A stretch of DNA of 64,000 bases, taken from positions 250,345,122-250,409,121 of the forward strand of contig CM030364.1 in assembly GCA_017893485.1 (NCBI GenBank). The letters are read 5' to 3'. The position numbers and the translations under genes were made by a program. Origin of the DNA: Hemerocallis citrina (lineage: Eukaryota; Streptophyta; Magnoliopsida; Asparagales; Asphodelaceae). This document shows positions 21,643 to 34,157 of this stretch, piece after piece (position 1 is the stretch's first letter; each line of letters begins with the position of its first letter). Below the pieces are notes generated by a model. It was not told where the DNA came from and did not search any database. It saw only the letters and a list, made by a program, of their open reading frames with translations.

Positions 21643-23004
21643 TCAAGAAAAGAGCTCAGGATGATCCTTCAACATCCTCTCCTCGGATTCCCAAGTAGTC
21701 TCTTCAACCAACTGGTTCCTCCAGACTACTTTGACCATCGGTATCGTCTTGTTCTTCAAGACTTTCTCCTGACGATCCACAATCTCAACCGGGAGCTCAA
21801 TGTAACTCAGATCCAACTGTAAATCCTCCGGCACTTCGGGCAAATAATGACTGGGGTCTGGAATGTAACCTCTCAGCATAGACACATGGAAGACATTGTG
21901 CACCTGAGATAACTCCTCCGGAAACTCCAACTGGTAAGCAGTTTTCCCAATCCGCTTCAATATCCTGTACGGGCCTATGAACCTTGGGGCTAACTTCCCG
22001 CCTCTGCCAAAATGAATCACACCTTTACTAGGTGAAACCTTCAGAAAGACAAAGTCACCAACCTCAAACTCAAGGTCCCTCCTCCGGTTGTCTGCATAGC
22101 TCTTCTGCCTACTCTGAGCATCCACCAACCTTTTCCCGAACAGATCGATCTTTTCAGAGTCCTGCTGCACAATCTCAGACTCAAACATCTGCCCGCTCCC
22201 CCACTTCAAACCAATAAACAGGTGTTCTGCACTTCCTGACATACAGAGCTTCGTATGGCGCCATCCTGATACTAGTATGAAAACTGTTGTTGTAGGCAAA
22301 CTCTACCAGAGCTAGATACCTTTCCCAACTGCCTCCAAATTTAGCACACAACACCGAAGTATATTCTCGAGAATACGATTGACTCTCATCGGTATGATGA
22401 TGAAAAGTAGTGCTGAAATCTGTCTTGGTACCCAAGTCTGTCTAAAGACTCCTCCAGAAATGTGAAGTAAACCGTGCATCTCGATCAGACACAATGGTTA
22501 ACGGGACACCATGAAGCTTGAAAATCTCCCAACATATAGCTCGGCCAACTTGTCCATGGACAAAGTGAGTTTCATCGCCAAGAAGTGAGCAGACTTAGTT
22601 AGTCGATTGAATATAACCCAAATCGCATCATTGCCCTTTGAACTCTTGGGCAAGCCCGTGATGAAATCCATTCTGATGTTATCCCACTCCCACTTCGGAA
22701 TGGATAACGGTTGCAGTAAACCTCCGGGTTTTTGATTCTCGGCTTTGACCTGCTGACAGATCTCACACTTCGCCACAAATTCAGCCACATCCCATTTCAG
22801 ACCTGACCACCAGAAATGCTGCTTAATGTCCTTGTACATTTTAGTGCTCCCAGGATGCACAGACAAAAGAGTAGCATGCGCCTCCTGAAGAATACTCTCC
22901 TTCAAGTCCAATTGATCTGGAACGCACAGCCTCTTTCCAAACCACAGCACTCCATCCCTGATCTGAAACTGGGACAACCTGCCTGCACCAACCTGTTCCT
23001 TCAT
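21643..23004 (-). pseudogene. Integrase with C-terminal chromodomain (chromovirus)
   Basis: Zinc-binding N-terminus with HATLLSVHPGSTKMYKDI and CEICQQVK (about 22740-22890), then MDFITGLPKSSKGNDAIWVI with the first catalytic Asp, a frameshifted core (22310-22500) with SDRDARFTS near 22480 giving the second Asp, and FAYNNSFHTSIRMAPYEALY. The C-terminal part, 21643-22250, is open: SYADNRRRDLEFEVGDFVFL, GKLAPRFIGPYRILKRIG, then a chromodomain (about 21645-21790) with VKVVWRNQLVEETTWESEE. Chromodomains direct integration toward heterochromatin in this clade. At least two indels and a stop break the gene. Confidence 0.92.
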
Positions 23005-24365
23005 CTTTAGAATCTCTGCATCTTCCTTCTAACTTGCTATAATCCTTTCGTTCAGCGTGAGCTGAAGCCTCAACTGAGCTAAGGATACTCCCAAGCCATG
23101 CAGAACAACTTCAATACCAGCTCGATCCAACTCCTCTGCAAGACGCTTCTGAGTTGTAATCAAACTAGCCAGACTGCTCTTACGGCTAAGTGCATCAGCA
23201 ATAACATTAGCCTTCCCAGGATGGTACTTAATCTCAGGACGAATGTCCTCAAGTACTTCCAGCCATCTCCGTTGCCTCAGATTCAGGTCCTTCTGCTAAT
23301 AGATGTAGTTCAAGCTCTTATGGTCCGTGTACATGTTCAATTTCTCACCATACACATAATTTCTCCATTGCTTCAAGGCAAAGATAATCACAGCCAACTC
23401 CAGATCATGAGTCGGATAATTCTTCTCATGCGGTCTTAGTTGCCTAGACCCATAAGTGATCACTTTTCCTTCTTACATTAAGACACAACCAAGCCCACGA
23501 TGTGAAGCCTTGCTGTAAACGTCATACTCAACACCTGCTCTAGGCAAAGCCAAAATGGGAGCAGTAGTCAACTTCTCTTTCAACTCCTGAAAGCTTGCCT
23601 CGCATTGCTCGGTCCACTTGAAGTTCACATCCTTCTTGGTCAGACCAGTGAGCGGCACGGCTATCTGAGCATAGCCCTGAATGAACCTTCTGTAGTATCC
23701 AGTTAGCCCCAGGAAACTTCTGACTTCCTTCACTGTAGTAGGCCTTGCCCAATCTCTCACTGTCTCTATCTTCTGAGAATCAGTTGCCACTCCCTCCTTA
23801 GAAAGGATGTGACCTAGGAATGCCACTTCAGATTTCCAAAAATCACACTTGGACAACTTGGCATACAATTCCTGCTCTTCCAGCTTCTTCAAAACTGCAG
23901 CCAGATCTCCGTGTGCTCCTCCTCTAACTTGGAGTACACAAGGATATCGTCGATAAACACCACGACGAAAGAATCAATAAACGGCCTCAGAACTCTATTC
24001 ATCATATCCATAAAGCTTGCAAGTACATTCGTTACTCCAAATGGCATAACTAAGAATTCGTAATGCCCATGTCGAGTTCTGAACGTAGTCTTATGCACAT
24101 TTCAGCCTTCACTCGAACTTAATGATATCCGAATCGAAGATCTATTTTAGAGAAAACATCTTCTCCTTATAGACGATGGAACAAGTCATCAATTCGTGGA
24201 ATAGGATACTTATTATGAATAGTGACTCTATTCAGCTCTCGGTAATCGATGCACATCCTTATCGATCCATCCTTCATCTTTAGCAATAGCACCGGTGCTC
24301 TCCAGGGCGACGCACTCGATTGAATAAAGCCTTTCTCCAACAATTTCTTAATCTGCTATTTGTTC
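23005..24365 (-). pseudogene. pol: Reverse transcriptase and RNase H (chromovirus)
   Basis: RT fingers and palm are read at about 24100-24365 ([28 protein letters not shown]), followed by [19 protein letters not shown] and the catalytic FIDDILVYS at about 23925-23955. The thumb, with FLGHILSKEGV and VRSFLGLTGYYRRFIQGYA, lies at 23640-23850, followed by RNase H beginning near 23520 (YDVYSKASHRGLGCVLM). A stop after CVLM and frameshifts near 24100 and 23880 disrupt it. Downstream RNase H pieces ([19 protein letters not shown], about 23390-23450) continue in frame remnants. Confidence 0.92.
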
Positions 24366-24960
24366 TCATCCTGCTCCACAGGTGCCATCGTATACGGTGC
24401 CTTGGAAATGGATGCATTCCGTGATGCTGAACTCTACATCACAATGCGGTGGTAACCCAGGCAAATCTTCCAAGAACACAGTCGGATAATCCCGAACCAT
24501 AGGGAACAGCTGCACCTCTGCAGGAGCCTCCCTCTTGTAGATAGCTACCACCAAATCTGAACATCTCTTCTTCCCTTGGAAAGTGACTTCAAGACCACCT
24601 GGAGCCATCATTGTTACTTCCTTGGTCTTGCACTCAATATTTGCACTGTACATCGACATCCAATCAATGCCAATAATAACATCGACACCCTGGATATTCA
24701 GATCGATAAGATCAATCCCGAAAATTCTGGCTCCAATCTCGATCTCGTAGTCTGCATAATACCGATCAGTGGTTGGAGTCTCCCCTGATGGAGTAGCTAC
24801 TGCTAAGACCTTGCCTGGAAAAACTTTCGGTTCGACTCTCAAGACTTTAGCAAATTTAGGTGATATAAAAGTATGAGAGGATCCAGTATCGAACAAAACA
24901 ACAGCTTTCTTTCTATTCAAATAAAGTTATCTTGTTACATAACACACACTCGTTACATAA
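24366..24960 (-). pseudogene. Aspartic protease (chromovirus)
   Basis: Retropepsin domain with the intact active-site motif VVLFDTGSSHTFIS (about 24860-24905) and the flap-distal GVDVIIGIDWM motif (about 24650-24685). After it comes the linker to RT with VFLEDLPGLPPHCDVEFSI (about 24420-24480). The reading stays open from 24920 to about 24400 and then runs out of frame before RT. The join to gag on the upstream side is broken. This is the best preserved enzymatic part of the element. Confidence 0.9.
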
Positions 24961-25039
24961 CAGTTCACTAAATTAATCGGAAAAAGAGAACAACAGAAAG
25001 AAAACACTTCTGAACATCCCCCCTTGTACCAGTGATGAC

Positions 25040-26061
25040 GTAATCCACCTCATAAGCATCAAGTTCAGTCAAGGCAAATACTCGCCTCTACTGGTACGAC
25101 TTTCCCAACTTACTGCATTGGTCCACCACGGGTGACATTCTGCGGCTTGGGGCATTAAGATTTGTAATGTCCCGTCTCACCACAGTTGAAACAAGTCACC
25201 ACAGGAGGTCTCACCCAATTATTTCCGGGGTCTCCCAGTTATGTTGACAGCATTCGCTCATGTCGGTTTGAACCTTTGAGATGATGGCTGTCCCCTGAAA
25301 TTTCCAGAAACTACGGGCCTCTTCCCAACATGGCAATTGCTCCTCCGGTTCTGAGCGGCATGAAACTACTCCATGTCTTCCTCCATAGCTGCAGCTCGTT
25401 TGACCAACTTGTCAAACCTCCTGATACCAAGGGGTATCATCTTGGATCTCAGACTTGGCCTCAAACCATGCTTGAACTTCCAAGCTTTCTTTGCCTTGTC
25501 CATCACAAATTCGGGGGCATACCTCGAGAGCTGAGTAAACCTTGTCTCATACTCTCTAACCGACATACCGCCCTGCTACAGTGCCAGGGATTCCATAGCC
25601 TTCTTCTCCTGGACATTCGATGGGAAATAGTGACTGTGGAATTCATCTAAGAATTCCTCCCAGCCAAGAACAACATCGCCCATCGTCCGTTTCATCGAGT
25701 GCCACCACACAGCTGCGTCCTTCTCGAACTGCAGTGCAGCCAACTTCACCTTGCTGCCCTCCGGGGTTTTCAAGACTTCAAAAATAATCTCGACCTGCCT
25801 GATCCAATTGTCAGCCGCATCTGGATCTGACTTCCCTTCAAACACGGGTGGTTTCATCCTTTTGAATGATTCCACGAGTTTGATTGCCTCAGGAACTGGA
25901 TTTGCAGGCATCCTCCCTTGGTTCTGATTCATGAAAATGGCATTGAGTGTCTGATAGACTCTCGCTAACTCCGTTTCCAAGTCCAGCCCTTCTCCGCATC
26001 TAGCTCTTCTTCCAGCCATATTTTGATCCAAAAGATCCATTAAATTCGAAGTAGAAAACAT
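25040..26061 (-). pseudogene. gag: gag of the chromovirus
   Basis: Starts with MFSTSNLMDLLDQNMAGRRA and includes the capsid-like core (PPVFEGKSDPDAADNWI, AAVWWHSMKRT, WEEFLDEFHSHYFP) and the SVREYETRFTQLSRYAPEFV helix block. One TAG at 25573-25575 lies in frame. Downstream, a CxxCxxxxHxxxxC knuckle (CFNCGETGHYKS..C, about 25155-25200) is interrupted by a stop just before its last Cys. The start is chosen at the first Met after the gap that follows the upstream ORF; an internal Met (MAGRR) is possible. Confidence 0.88.
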
Positions 26062-26161
26062 GTATTTAAATCAACTCTTCATTTCATTGAATTCAAACTT
26101 TATACATTCAAATTTAAAACATTTTTGACATCAAATGAAAGCAGTAAAAAGATAAAATATT

Positions 26162-26569
26162 TTAGTTCCTACGGTTCCTCTTGGCTTCTCGAAGCTCTTC
26201 CCATAGTTCCTCCACTTCTTCCTTCAGTACATCAAACATGTTTTTTCTCTTCTCGAGATCCCAAATACGATGACTAAGAATTGCAATATCCTCCTTGCAC
26301 TTTGCATACTGGGCCTGCAGTAGCTCTACTCTCTCCCTCTGAGTCTCTACTTGCCTCTGAAGAGACACAATAAGACTGCTCGGAACTGGTTCTTCCTCGT
26401 CAGAGGAATCATCAGATGAATCCGAAGGTGGAGTGATCTCTCGGAACTCAGGCCATTCCTCCTCAAATTCTTCTGGATCTTCTTCGTCAGAGTCTGCTTG
26501 TCTGAGGTAGTAATCCTCTTCAACAATGTGCCAGTCATCACCGCCAGCTGGGTCGAAGTGGTCCGCCAT
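26162..26569 (-). CDS. Extra acidic coiled-coil ORF upstream of gag
   Basis: Uninterrupted 135-codon ORF between the PBS leader and gag, in a different frame from gag and separated from it by 100 bp of AT-rich DNA. The N-terminal half is strongly acidic with Ser/Glu/Asp runs (DSDEEDPEEFEEEWPEF, DSSDDSSDEEEP), and the C-terminal half is a predicted coiled coil (RQVETQRERVELLQAQ, EEVEELWEELREAKR) ending in a short basic tail. I recognise no family. It is intact while neighbouring pol is broken. It could be a novel accessory protein or the N-terminal part of gag separated by a frameshift. Confidence 0.6.
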   Translation of the reverse strand: MADHFDPAGGDDWHIVEEDYYLRQADSDEEDPEEFEEEWPEFREITPPSDSSDDSSDEEEPVPSSLIVSLQRQVETQRERVELLQAQYAKCKEDIAILSHRIWDLEKRKNMFDVLKEEVEELWEELREAKRNRRN

Positions 26570-26702
26570 CTTAGAAAGGGGAGAGAAGAAATATCAATCA
26601 TAGAGCAACACAAATGTAAGTGACTTACATTCAAATCTCTATACTCAACACACTAATGTCCACTCTAGGGTGTTGTTCCTTATAAATTTGTACTACTTGG
26701 AA

Positions 26703-26720
26703 GCGTGGCTCTGATACCAC
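26703..26720 (-). other. Primer binding site, initiator tRNA-Met
   Basis: On the - strand, GTGGTATCAGAGCCACGC lies two bases after the 5' LTR. TGGTATCAGAGC is the standard complement of the 3' end of plant initiator tRNA-Met and fixes the orientation of the element. Confidence 0.95.
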
Positions 26721-26722
26721 TC

Positions 26723-29665
26723 TGTAACACCCCGAATTCCAAACAAGACCAAATTCAAAGTTCCACAGGATCTTTACACTTCTCTTCGTACAATTTTACA
26801 AGGAATTTAAAACTTTATTACATCAGAGTTACATTTGTAAACTGTGGAAGCAAAGTTACACCAATTACATGAATGAAATACAACAACAATTGAATAATTC
26901 TTTAAGCATCAATTCCTCCTTGGTCTTTTTCATGCACTTTATCCTGCATAGAAACTGTGGGCACGTCAGTTCATTCAACTGATTCAAGGATATAATATAT
27001 CAATTTTTCTTACTTAGAAAGCACACACTTGTCACAAAACAAACCTATAGGGACTATCCTATTGATGTCGTGTGTGAATGTGCACTTAGTCCTTAATGCA
27101 ATTATTTATGTTACATGACACTAATGCGCACTTGTTCGGATTTTATGCATCCCATACTACATAAGTCTGAGGGAAATCCCTTAATCGTTCTTCATCTTGT
27201 AGGGTTCAATCCCTCGCCATGACTTAAACTGCTATGGAAACTACGGTAAATATCCTAAATGTTCTATGAGTTACGAGCTTATGTCCAGACAGCCTGAAGG
27301 GAAATCTCACGTCATGACATGACGCATCGTGTAGAACCTATGGACAATTCAGCCTCCGTCATGGGACATAACACCACCCGCAGTTACCAAACACCCCAAA
27401 AGCGTCGCCTACGGTACGGACTCCTGGAGACATATCCACGTCATGACACGACGCATCTTGTAGACAGCCTGTGAATACTCTCACACCGTAGCTCCGAGGC
27501 CCTCATACTCGTGTTTTTCTCTTACTTTCATAACATCTTCACTATGTATCTAATCCTTAGTTATTGAATCATGAATAAAATCAATACCCTAGAGTTAGCA
27601 TTCCCTCTATACCGGTCTTAATCATCAATTCAATAATACAACCAAACTTGGTCTTCTCTTTTCAATATCTCATCTCAAAAATATTCTTTCAATGCCGGTA
27701 TAAGGCTTAGCTACCCTCTAGCTTTCAATTCCATTTCATGTTCATAGCATTTGTGTATTCATATTCATAAGATCTTTCATAATTCATCATGACATTTGAT
27801 TTCACTTTCATGTACAATTTCATGCATAGAATAAATTTATTTTCTAACTTGTCACATTCATAATTCATTCTTTCCACATAATTTTCTTATTATCATTTTA
27901 TCAATACTAAATCCAAAATTTACACTTTCGATTTTTCCCTTACCAAATCTCATTTCGAAACTCTTTTAAACAATACATTAATTTTTCTTTATCTAAAGAC
28001 AATTTAATTTAATAATTTATAACAAGTTCTTTCTTGCAAAATGTCTCAAATTCTCATTATAATAGGTCAAAATGAAAGAAACAATTTTCATGAAGTCTAG
28101 AAAATTTTGAATAAATCTTTAAAAAAAATTCCTCAATTTTTGAAAACTATTTTCTTTGAAATATTTCATCAGCCGAAAACCGTAATAGTTGACTGTTGGG
28201 ATAGGCCAGTCGACTGTTCTGCGAGGATTTAAAACTCGAGAACCAAAAGTCAGGTTCATGACAGTCGACTGTTAAAACACAGCCGGTCGACTATTCTGCA
28301 AACTAAAATCCAAAATTTATTGCCTCACAGTCAACTGTCGACTCTAGCTCGGTCGACTGTCAATTGCACCAGGTTGCAATTTAAAATAGATCATGAATAT
28401 ATTTTCGATATTGAAATTCAACAATTTAGCACTACCATTGTCACAAAAGATTGTCTTTCTTATTTTCTTTTATTTCTACCAACACATTCTAGGACAAAAT
28501 TCTCCTATATTACACTAGTGTTACCTTAATCTAGACAATACAACTTCAATGGTTCAGTTAATCAACTAATCATTACATAAGCACAGTTTTCTCAATTTAG
28601 CATGGCTCAAACATATGTTTCATGGCAATACGATCAATTATAGCATGGAAATCACAATTGTATCAACTAGCAAGTCAATTCACCAAGCATTTATTTTATC
28701 TACATTTTTCTCTATATACACAAACATGGGCCAATCTACTTAGTTTTTCTTAGCAATTTTTATCGACCAAAACCCTAGCATGATGTCTTAAGTAGAAGCA
28801 TGAGAAATCACCCACATATTGGAGGAAAACGAATAAAAAGGTCCGAGAAATCTCCTAGAATGCACGAATGTAGCCTTCTCCTCCAAGATTGTGCCACCAA
28901 CGCGCCTCCTCCTCCTTGCTTGTAAGGAACCTGAGCTCTCTCCTTGGATGTAGTCCGGCCTCTCCTTGGAGTGAACACACACACAAAACCACTCACTCTT
29001 TTACTCACTAAAGTTCTCAATCTTTTTCTCACTCTAATCTTTTCTTTCTTGATAAATTTTCTAGTGTACTAAATGAGAAGAACTATGGGGTATTTATACA
29101 TTTTTAGGGTGAGAATAGATGGCTAAGATTAAATCAAATGGTTAGAGATCAAAGGTTAGGATGAGTTAGGGACTTGTAGCAACTACCCATGATCACATAA
29201 CCACCTCAATCCACAACTCCACTCTCTCCATCTCTCCTTGCTCCATCCGGCCACACCCCCATGCACAACTAGACACGTGCTACTGCAATGCACGTGTCTC
29301 ATCTAGTACCCCTATTAATAAATTGTACATGATTAGTTAATTTATTGTCTACTAAATGTGTCTACACTACATGTTATAATAATTAAAAGGTAATTTAATT
29401 AGTGAGCTTCAAATTAATGGGCTTTTAGACCCATGGGTTATTAATAAAACACTTAATTAATTAGGATGGGCTAAATTAGAAAATTAGGCCTAGGCTTTTA
29501 AAATATGCTTTTAGAAAATGAGGAGAAAGATTAAAAAATGATTTGTTTTTTCATGTTATAAAAGAGATGATTTATAAGGAAAAATTGTACAAGAATTTGT
29601 ACGTGCACAACACGTAAAATCAAAAATTTCTCAGTTAATTATAAATAAAATTTTAGGATGTTACA
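26723..29665 (-). mobile_element. 5' LTR of the chromovirus
   Basis: 2943 bp, TGTAACATCC...GGGGTGTTACA on the - strand. It contains TATAAATA at 29091-29098, a short leader ORF (28788-28982) not conserved in frame in the related solo LTRs, the GTCGAC cluster at 28185-28365, and paired near-palindromes built on CGTCATGACATGACG (about 27308-27330 and 27438-27452). Confidence 0.95.
29091..29098 (-). promoter_or_regulatory. TATA box of the chromovirus 5' LTR
   Basis: TATAAATA on the - strand, about 570 bp into the LTR. The same octamer sits at the same relative place in the 3' LTR (20992-20999) and in the solo LTR at 36031-36038 (+). In the 9885 solo LTR it has become TACAAATA. Confidence 0.65.
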
Positions 29666-29888
29666 TGGGCATCCAGATGTTAATGTTAATGTTAATGACA
29701 TCGAGGACTTAAAAAATGATGCGGTCCCCTTGACTCAATTCTTAGGTGCACCTGTACCTGAGTTTGAATTGGTTGACTAGGTTGAAAATGCGAGGGTACA
29801 TCAATTTCCACAAGAGTCATGTGGGTCATCTGACACAAATGAATTGTACATTGGGCAAAAGTTTGAAACTACAGATAATAGCCAATTA
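29666..29888 (+). pseudogene. Possible MULE/FAR1-like transposase N-terminal fragment
   Basis: The + strand reads NDIEDLKNDAVPLTQFLGAP and, after one TAG, ARVHQFPQESCGSSDTNELY followed directly by IGQKFET. The LYIGQKFET phrase resembles the start of the FAR1/MULE DNA-binding region. It is cut by the chromovirus on the left and the hAT element on the right. The short length keeps this tentative. Confidence 0.3.
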
Positions 29889-32570
29889 GGGGCGAAGCCA
29901 GGACAAATTTGCCGGAGGTCGGGGAGGGGGGGAGGGGGAGCAAGTAATAAACAAAATTAGGAAGAAAAAAAATAATTTATAAAGTAAATATAATTTTTTG
30001 GCATAGAGATCTAGTCTTCAAAAGATAGTGCACATATCGTACTTTTAACAAAAATAAACAAAAAAAGTCAAACTGTCTTGATTTCTTACCAAATCCAAAA
30101 AAGTATATTTGCCCCATTCCAATTAATAAAAACATGTGTAGCCTAAAAGAACTATGATCTGCGTTCTTTCATAGAAGCAAACTCTTTGATAATTGTATCT
30201 ATGCACAAATCTTCAGCTATTTCTCTTTCAATAAAAATCATCAAGAAGTTCGAAAGATAATTATCCTCCATCTTGTTGCGAAGCCTATTTTTCACAAAAC
30301 TCTTTGCCAAAAATGCCCTCTCGGTAGTTGCTATAGAAACCGGTAATGTGAACACAAGCCTAATTAGTCGATCGAAAAGAGGATAGATAATTAACTTTCT
30401 AGATCTCGCTAATGCTTGACATAACTCGGAAAGAGTTGACAAATTCTTGAATTCACTACGAAGAGGAATATCAAGTATATAATGTTCTAGTTGATATTTT
30501 AGATGTGTTTGATCTTGCTCAGAGAAATCTTCAGGATAGAATTGGCTTGCAAGCTTGCAAATTTTCTCGATATTAAAAGATGTGTATGCATCTCTCGGAT
30601 CCAAAGTACCACTTAGCACAAGTAAACCAACTGTATATTCATTAAATCGGATATTTAATTCTTGCAATTGAGAATCAATTGTGGCAATGAATATGTCAAC
30701 CTGATAATGATGTTCAACTGTAAGATGCGACTGTGGATATATCGAGATGGAAATTTTCTTTTATATTGATCACACATATCCGGTACATCCATATGACGTT
30801 TTTCACAAAATAATCTTGTCTTATCAAATAAGGCTTCCCAACCAGTCTTCCTAAGATTTTGAAGAAGTTTCTTTGTAGAAGATACAATATGCATTCCATT
30901 TACAATATCTTGAGACTTGCGCTGCAAAGCTTGACAAAGAAGATCGGTGATTTCAAAAACTTCTTTCATGAGGTGCAATATAAAGACAAATTGGAAAGAA
31001 GTTAAAAGCTCATAAGCCTTCTCTACATCTGCACATTGAGCAGAGTCACCATCAACAATGAGACTAATAAAAACTTCACATGTTAGGCTAAACATATTCA
31101 ACAAGCTTGTGATTGATTTTAAATGAGAACCCCAACGAGTATCTCCAGCTCGCTGCAAAGAGCCAATTTGATTTAGCCCTGTACCCGTTTCTATTTCTCC
31201 ATTTGCAATTAAGGACTCAAGTTCAGAAGCTTTAGCTGCTTTCAACTGATTATTTCTTTTGCAAGAAGCACTAGGAATGTTAATAATGTAAGTCAAATCA
31301 TTAAAGAAGTGGTGAATTGGACCCACGTCTCTACCTGATGCAACTAATGCTAACTGAAGCTGATGAGCCATACAATGTACATAATATGCATTTGGAGAAT
31401 CATTGGAAATCAAGGCTTGTAGCCCATTCAATGCCCATCGCATGTTGCTTGCTCCATCATACCCTTGACCTCTTATGTTTTTGTGCTGAGGTTATGAGAA
31501 GCAAGGTGTTTATACATACCATCCTTTAGAGTTGATGCCGTGGTGTTGGAAACATGAAGAAGTCCAAAAAACCGTTCTCGAATGAAGCCATCCTTATCAA
31601 AAAATCTCAAGAAAAGTGCCATTTGCTCCTTCTTTGAAATATATAGAGCCTCGTCAACAAGAACACAATACTTTGCATCTCCAATTTCTTCTCAAATTGT
31701 TCTCTTTTCTTGAAGAGCGAGACATTGAAGAATTTATTTTTGAGTATTGGGGGATGTATATGAGGCATTAAGTGGAGCTTTGTCCAAAACAACTTCTTTG
31801 ACTTCCTTAGAAAAGTGTGCAAACCCCTTTATGGCTCGAAGAAAATTACCACGATTAAGTGAATCAGCACTTTCATCATGACCACGCAAAGCACATCCTT
31901 GAAGTGTCAACATACGAACAATATATATAGAGACATATAATCGTACACGATTATTTGCAATTTTTTAAACACTTTGTTGAGAAAGAGCTATTTCACTATG
32001 TTGACGTTGGTCTATTAGAGCAAAATAATTTTGGAGGGCATTTTTATGTGGTGATGTAGGAGTACTCCCTTCATGCTTGCGAAGTGAACATTGTGGTCCG
32101 CTCGTGACTCTTTTCCATTTGTCAAATCCTTTGGAAGTAAATTCATCTCGGTCATTTGGACTACCAAAAAGATAACATGGAAAGAAAAATGCCGCATCCC
32201 TATGGGGAGAATACTCCAACCAAGGAAACTTTTCAAATGAATAAGGTTGAAACCATCGGTTGTGATCATTTCCTTTCTTTGAATATGGAAAATCACCATT
32301 TCCATGGTATGCCCCCAATTCGATATAAGCACGACGAACTTTATACTGTTTGTTAAAAGGATAATCACAAATTTGTAGACGCAATCCCGGATCACGCTCT
32401 AAATAACCAATTAAATTTCTTTCGTATTCAATTTCATGTCTAGTAGAACCAACTCGTGGAGGTTTAAAAGGAGGTTATTCAACTAAAGGAGTTGATGTTT
32501 GTGTATCGGCTCCTAAAGTTTAAGTATTTTGTCTTTTAAAAAAAGAATCAATGGTGCCTTTTTCCCCCAT
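29889..32570 (-). mobile_element. hAT-superfamily transposon remnant
   Basis: The left end carries TTAGGGGCGAAGCCAGGAC, which resembles the terminus of plant hAT elements of the TTF-zinc-finger type. The transposase pseudogene fills 30152-32570 on the - strand. I could not find the matching inverted terminus on the right, and the 5' noncoding part may continue beyond 32570, where a CAG acceptor precedes the start codon. Confidence 0.75.
30152..32570 (-). pseudogene. hAT transposase with TTF-type zinc finger and C-terminal dimerisation domain
   Basis: The start at 32570 reads MGEKGTIDSFFKRQN, typical of this group. It is followed by stops at about 32521 and 32477, then the zinc-finger region LQICDYPFNKQYKVRRAYIE and CYLFGSPNDRDEFTSKGFDKW (about 32100-32385). 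The catalytic part spans 30655-31470: GYDGASNMRW, YVHCMAHQLQLALVASG, and RAGDTRWGSHLKSI. The dimerisation region LPVSIATTERAFLAKSFVKN and RLRNKMEDNYLSNFL lies at about 30225-30355 and ends at 30152. Frameshifts occur around 31500-31960 and 30670. The protein would cut and paste the element in the nucleus; this copy is dead. Confidence 0.88.
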
Positions 32571-34157
32571 TGATATTTTAGAAAATGAACTGATCCTGTA
32601 TATTAATAAATTCAAAGAAATATAAGACTAATTATATGTTAACAAAATAATATCATTTCATTATGTTAAAAAAACCCCAATAATCTTCAAACAAACAAAA
32701 AAACCCTTCTAATAAACAAATAAAATCAAATTTTAACTTTACAGTTTGACATACTTTAGGATTAGAGAAAGAAACCCAAGAGAAAGAAACCTTTCAATAC
32801 TAGTGATAGATTTATCATTTATGTAGGCTTGGAGCTATGGAATATGTAAAAGCATTGAATATTACACTAACCCAGAACAAACTACCAATTAGAACAAGAG
32901 AGATTTTGTAAATCATGGCATCCAAAGAATCATATAAAGCAGAAAATATATCAGAGATATGAAATTGAAGTGCTATACCTGTAAAGAGAACAAGTGTTTC
33001 CCTCGCAGACAATTTATTCAACGAGACCATCTCTTGAGATCTAGCAAAACAGGAAATTAATAAGATTTATAAATTAAAATAAAAAAGAATACATTCATAA
33101 AAAACTAAATTGGGTCAGTAATTCCCTATGTTAATTCATAAAATACTAAAAAAGAAAACATTCATTAATTATGAAGCATACAACAATGCTCAGTAATTCC
33201 CTATGTTTGCAAATGAAGATAAGGAAGCAAGTTTCTAATGTAAGACCAGTGCCAACATGGGTTCCATCAATGTTATGATATGCAATAATCAGATGAAGGT
33301 TTTCTACAAAGAAATATGAGATGCACTTCAATCTGCAGAAAGGCATTGAATATGCTAAAAGCCTAAAACCTCATATAAAACACTTAACATCACTTCTCTA
33401 CTTAGTTTCCACTTGAAGTGAATATTTAAAACAAAGACAATGTTCTAGTTTCCAACAGAGGAAAGGGATACAAAGTCGTATCATAAATTGGGTCATTCAA
33501 ATTATATAAGAAACTCTATTAAATATGATAGCATCTAAATTCAAAACAAATATAACTTGAAAGTTGAGCCATACAAAAAAAACTAACATTCAGTCAAAAG
33601 AAATTTAGAAAAACTAGAAGCACACCATACTCTTTTTTCTATTCATTATTTCACATCTCGCTCATTAGGAATGTTAAACGAGTCGAAGGAGCCGAACTTA
33701 TGCCAAGCCCAGTTTGGCTTGTTTATGTAAATTCCTTATTCAAGCTTGGTTCGTGTTCATTTATATTGGAACAAGCTTTGATTTATATTGGAACAAGCTT
33801 TGTACTTCTCAATTTCATTTAAATCTTAGTTCATTTATTCGCGTTTGAAGCTTGGATCATTTATTTGTGTTTGAAGCTTGATTCATTTTGTGCATGAGAA
33901 CATGTTCATCTAAAGCTTTCGTTTGAACTTATTAAGACTTGCTTAAGTTTGTTTAGGACTTGGTCGAGCTTGTTTAGTGTTTCTCTTAAGCTAATTTAAA
34001 GCCTGATTATAGCCATAATGTTAGAAGAACTACTAGTAAGTTATGATCAACCTTTAAATCATAATTCTAATAGTGATGAGCTGATGAAAGCATACAATCA
34101 TAATAAACAGAATTTTGTTTAGGAAATTAATATGCATATTTAATTATTCTAAGACCT
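32571..34157. other. No gene recognised; hAT flank and degenerate repeats
   Basis: AT-rich DNA. A splice-like acceptor (about 32600 on -) suggests a 5' intron of the hAT gene. From about 33672 to 34010 there is a degenerate AAGCTTG-rich repeat, including TTTATATTGGAACAAGCTTT twice 25 bp apart (near 33760 and 33785) and a tandem TTTGAAGCTTG(G)ATTCATTT. Nothing coding can be supported. Confidence 0.6.

Larger units (their letters stand above)
18987..29665 (-). mobile_element. Tekay/Del-like chromovirus (Ty3/gypsy) with chromodomain
   Basis: On the - strand: 5' LTR (26723-29665), PBS for initiator tRNA-Met, an extra ORF, gag, protease, RT, RNase H, integrase, chromodomain, purine-rich tract, and a truncated 3' LTR (18987-21544). 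The two LTRs are nearly identical across their shared part, so the insertion is relatively young, yet pol carries several frameshifts. The far end of the 3' LTR (the part matching 26723-27085) is missing, so no target duplication can be checked. Confidence 0.95.
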
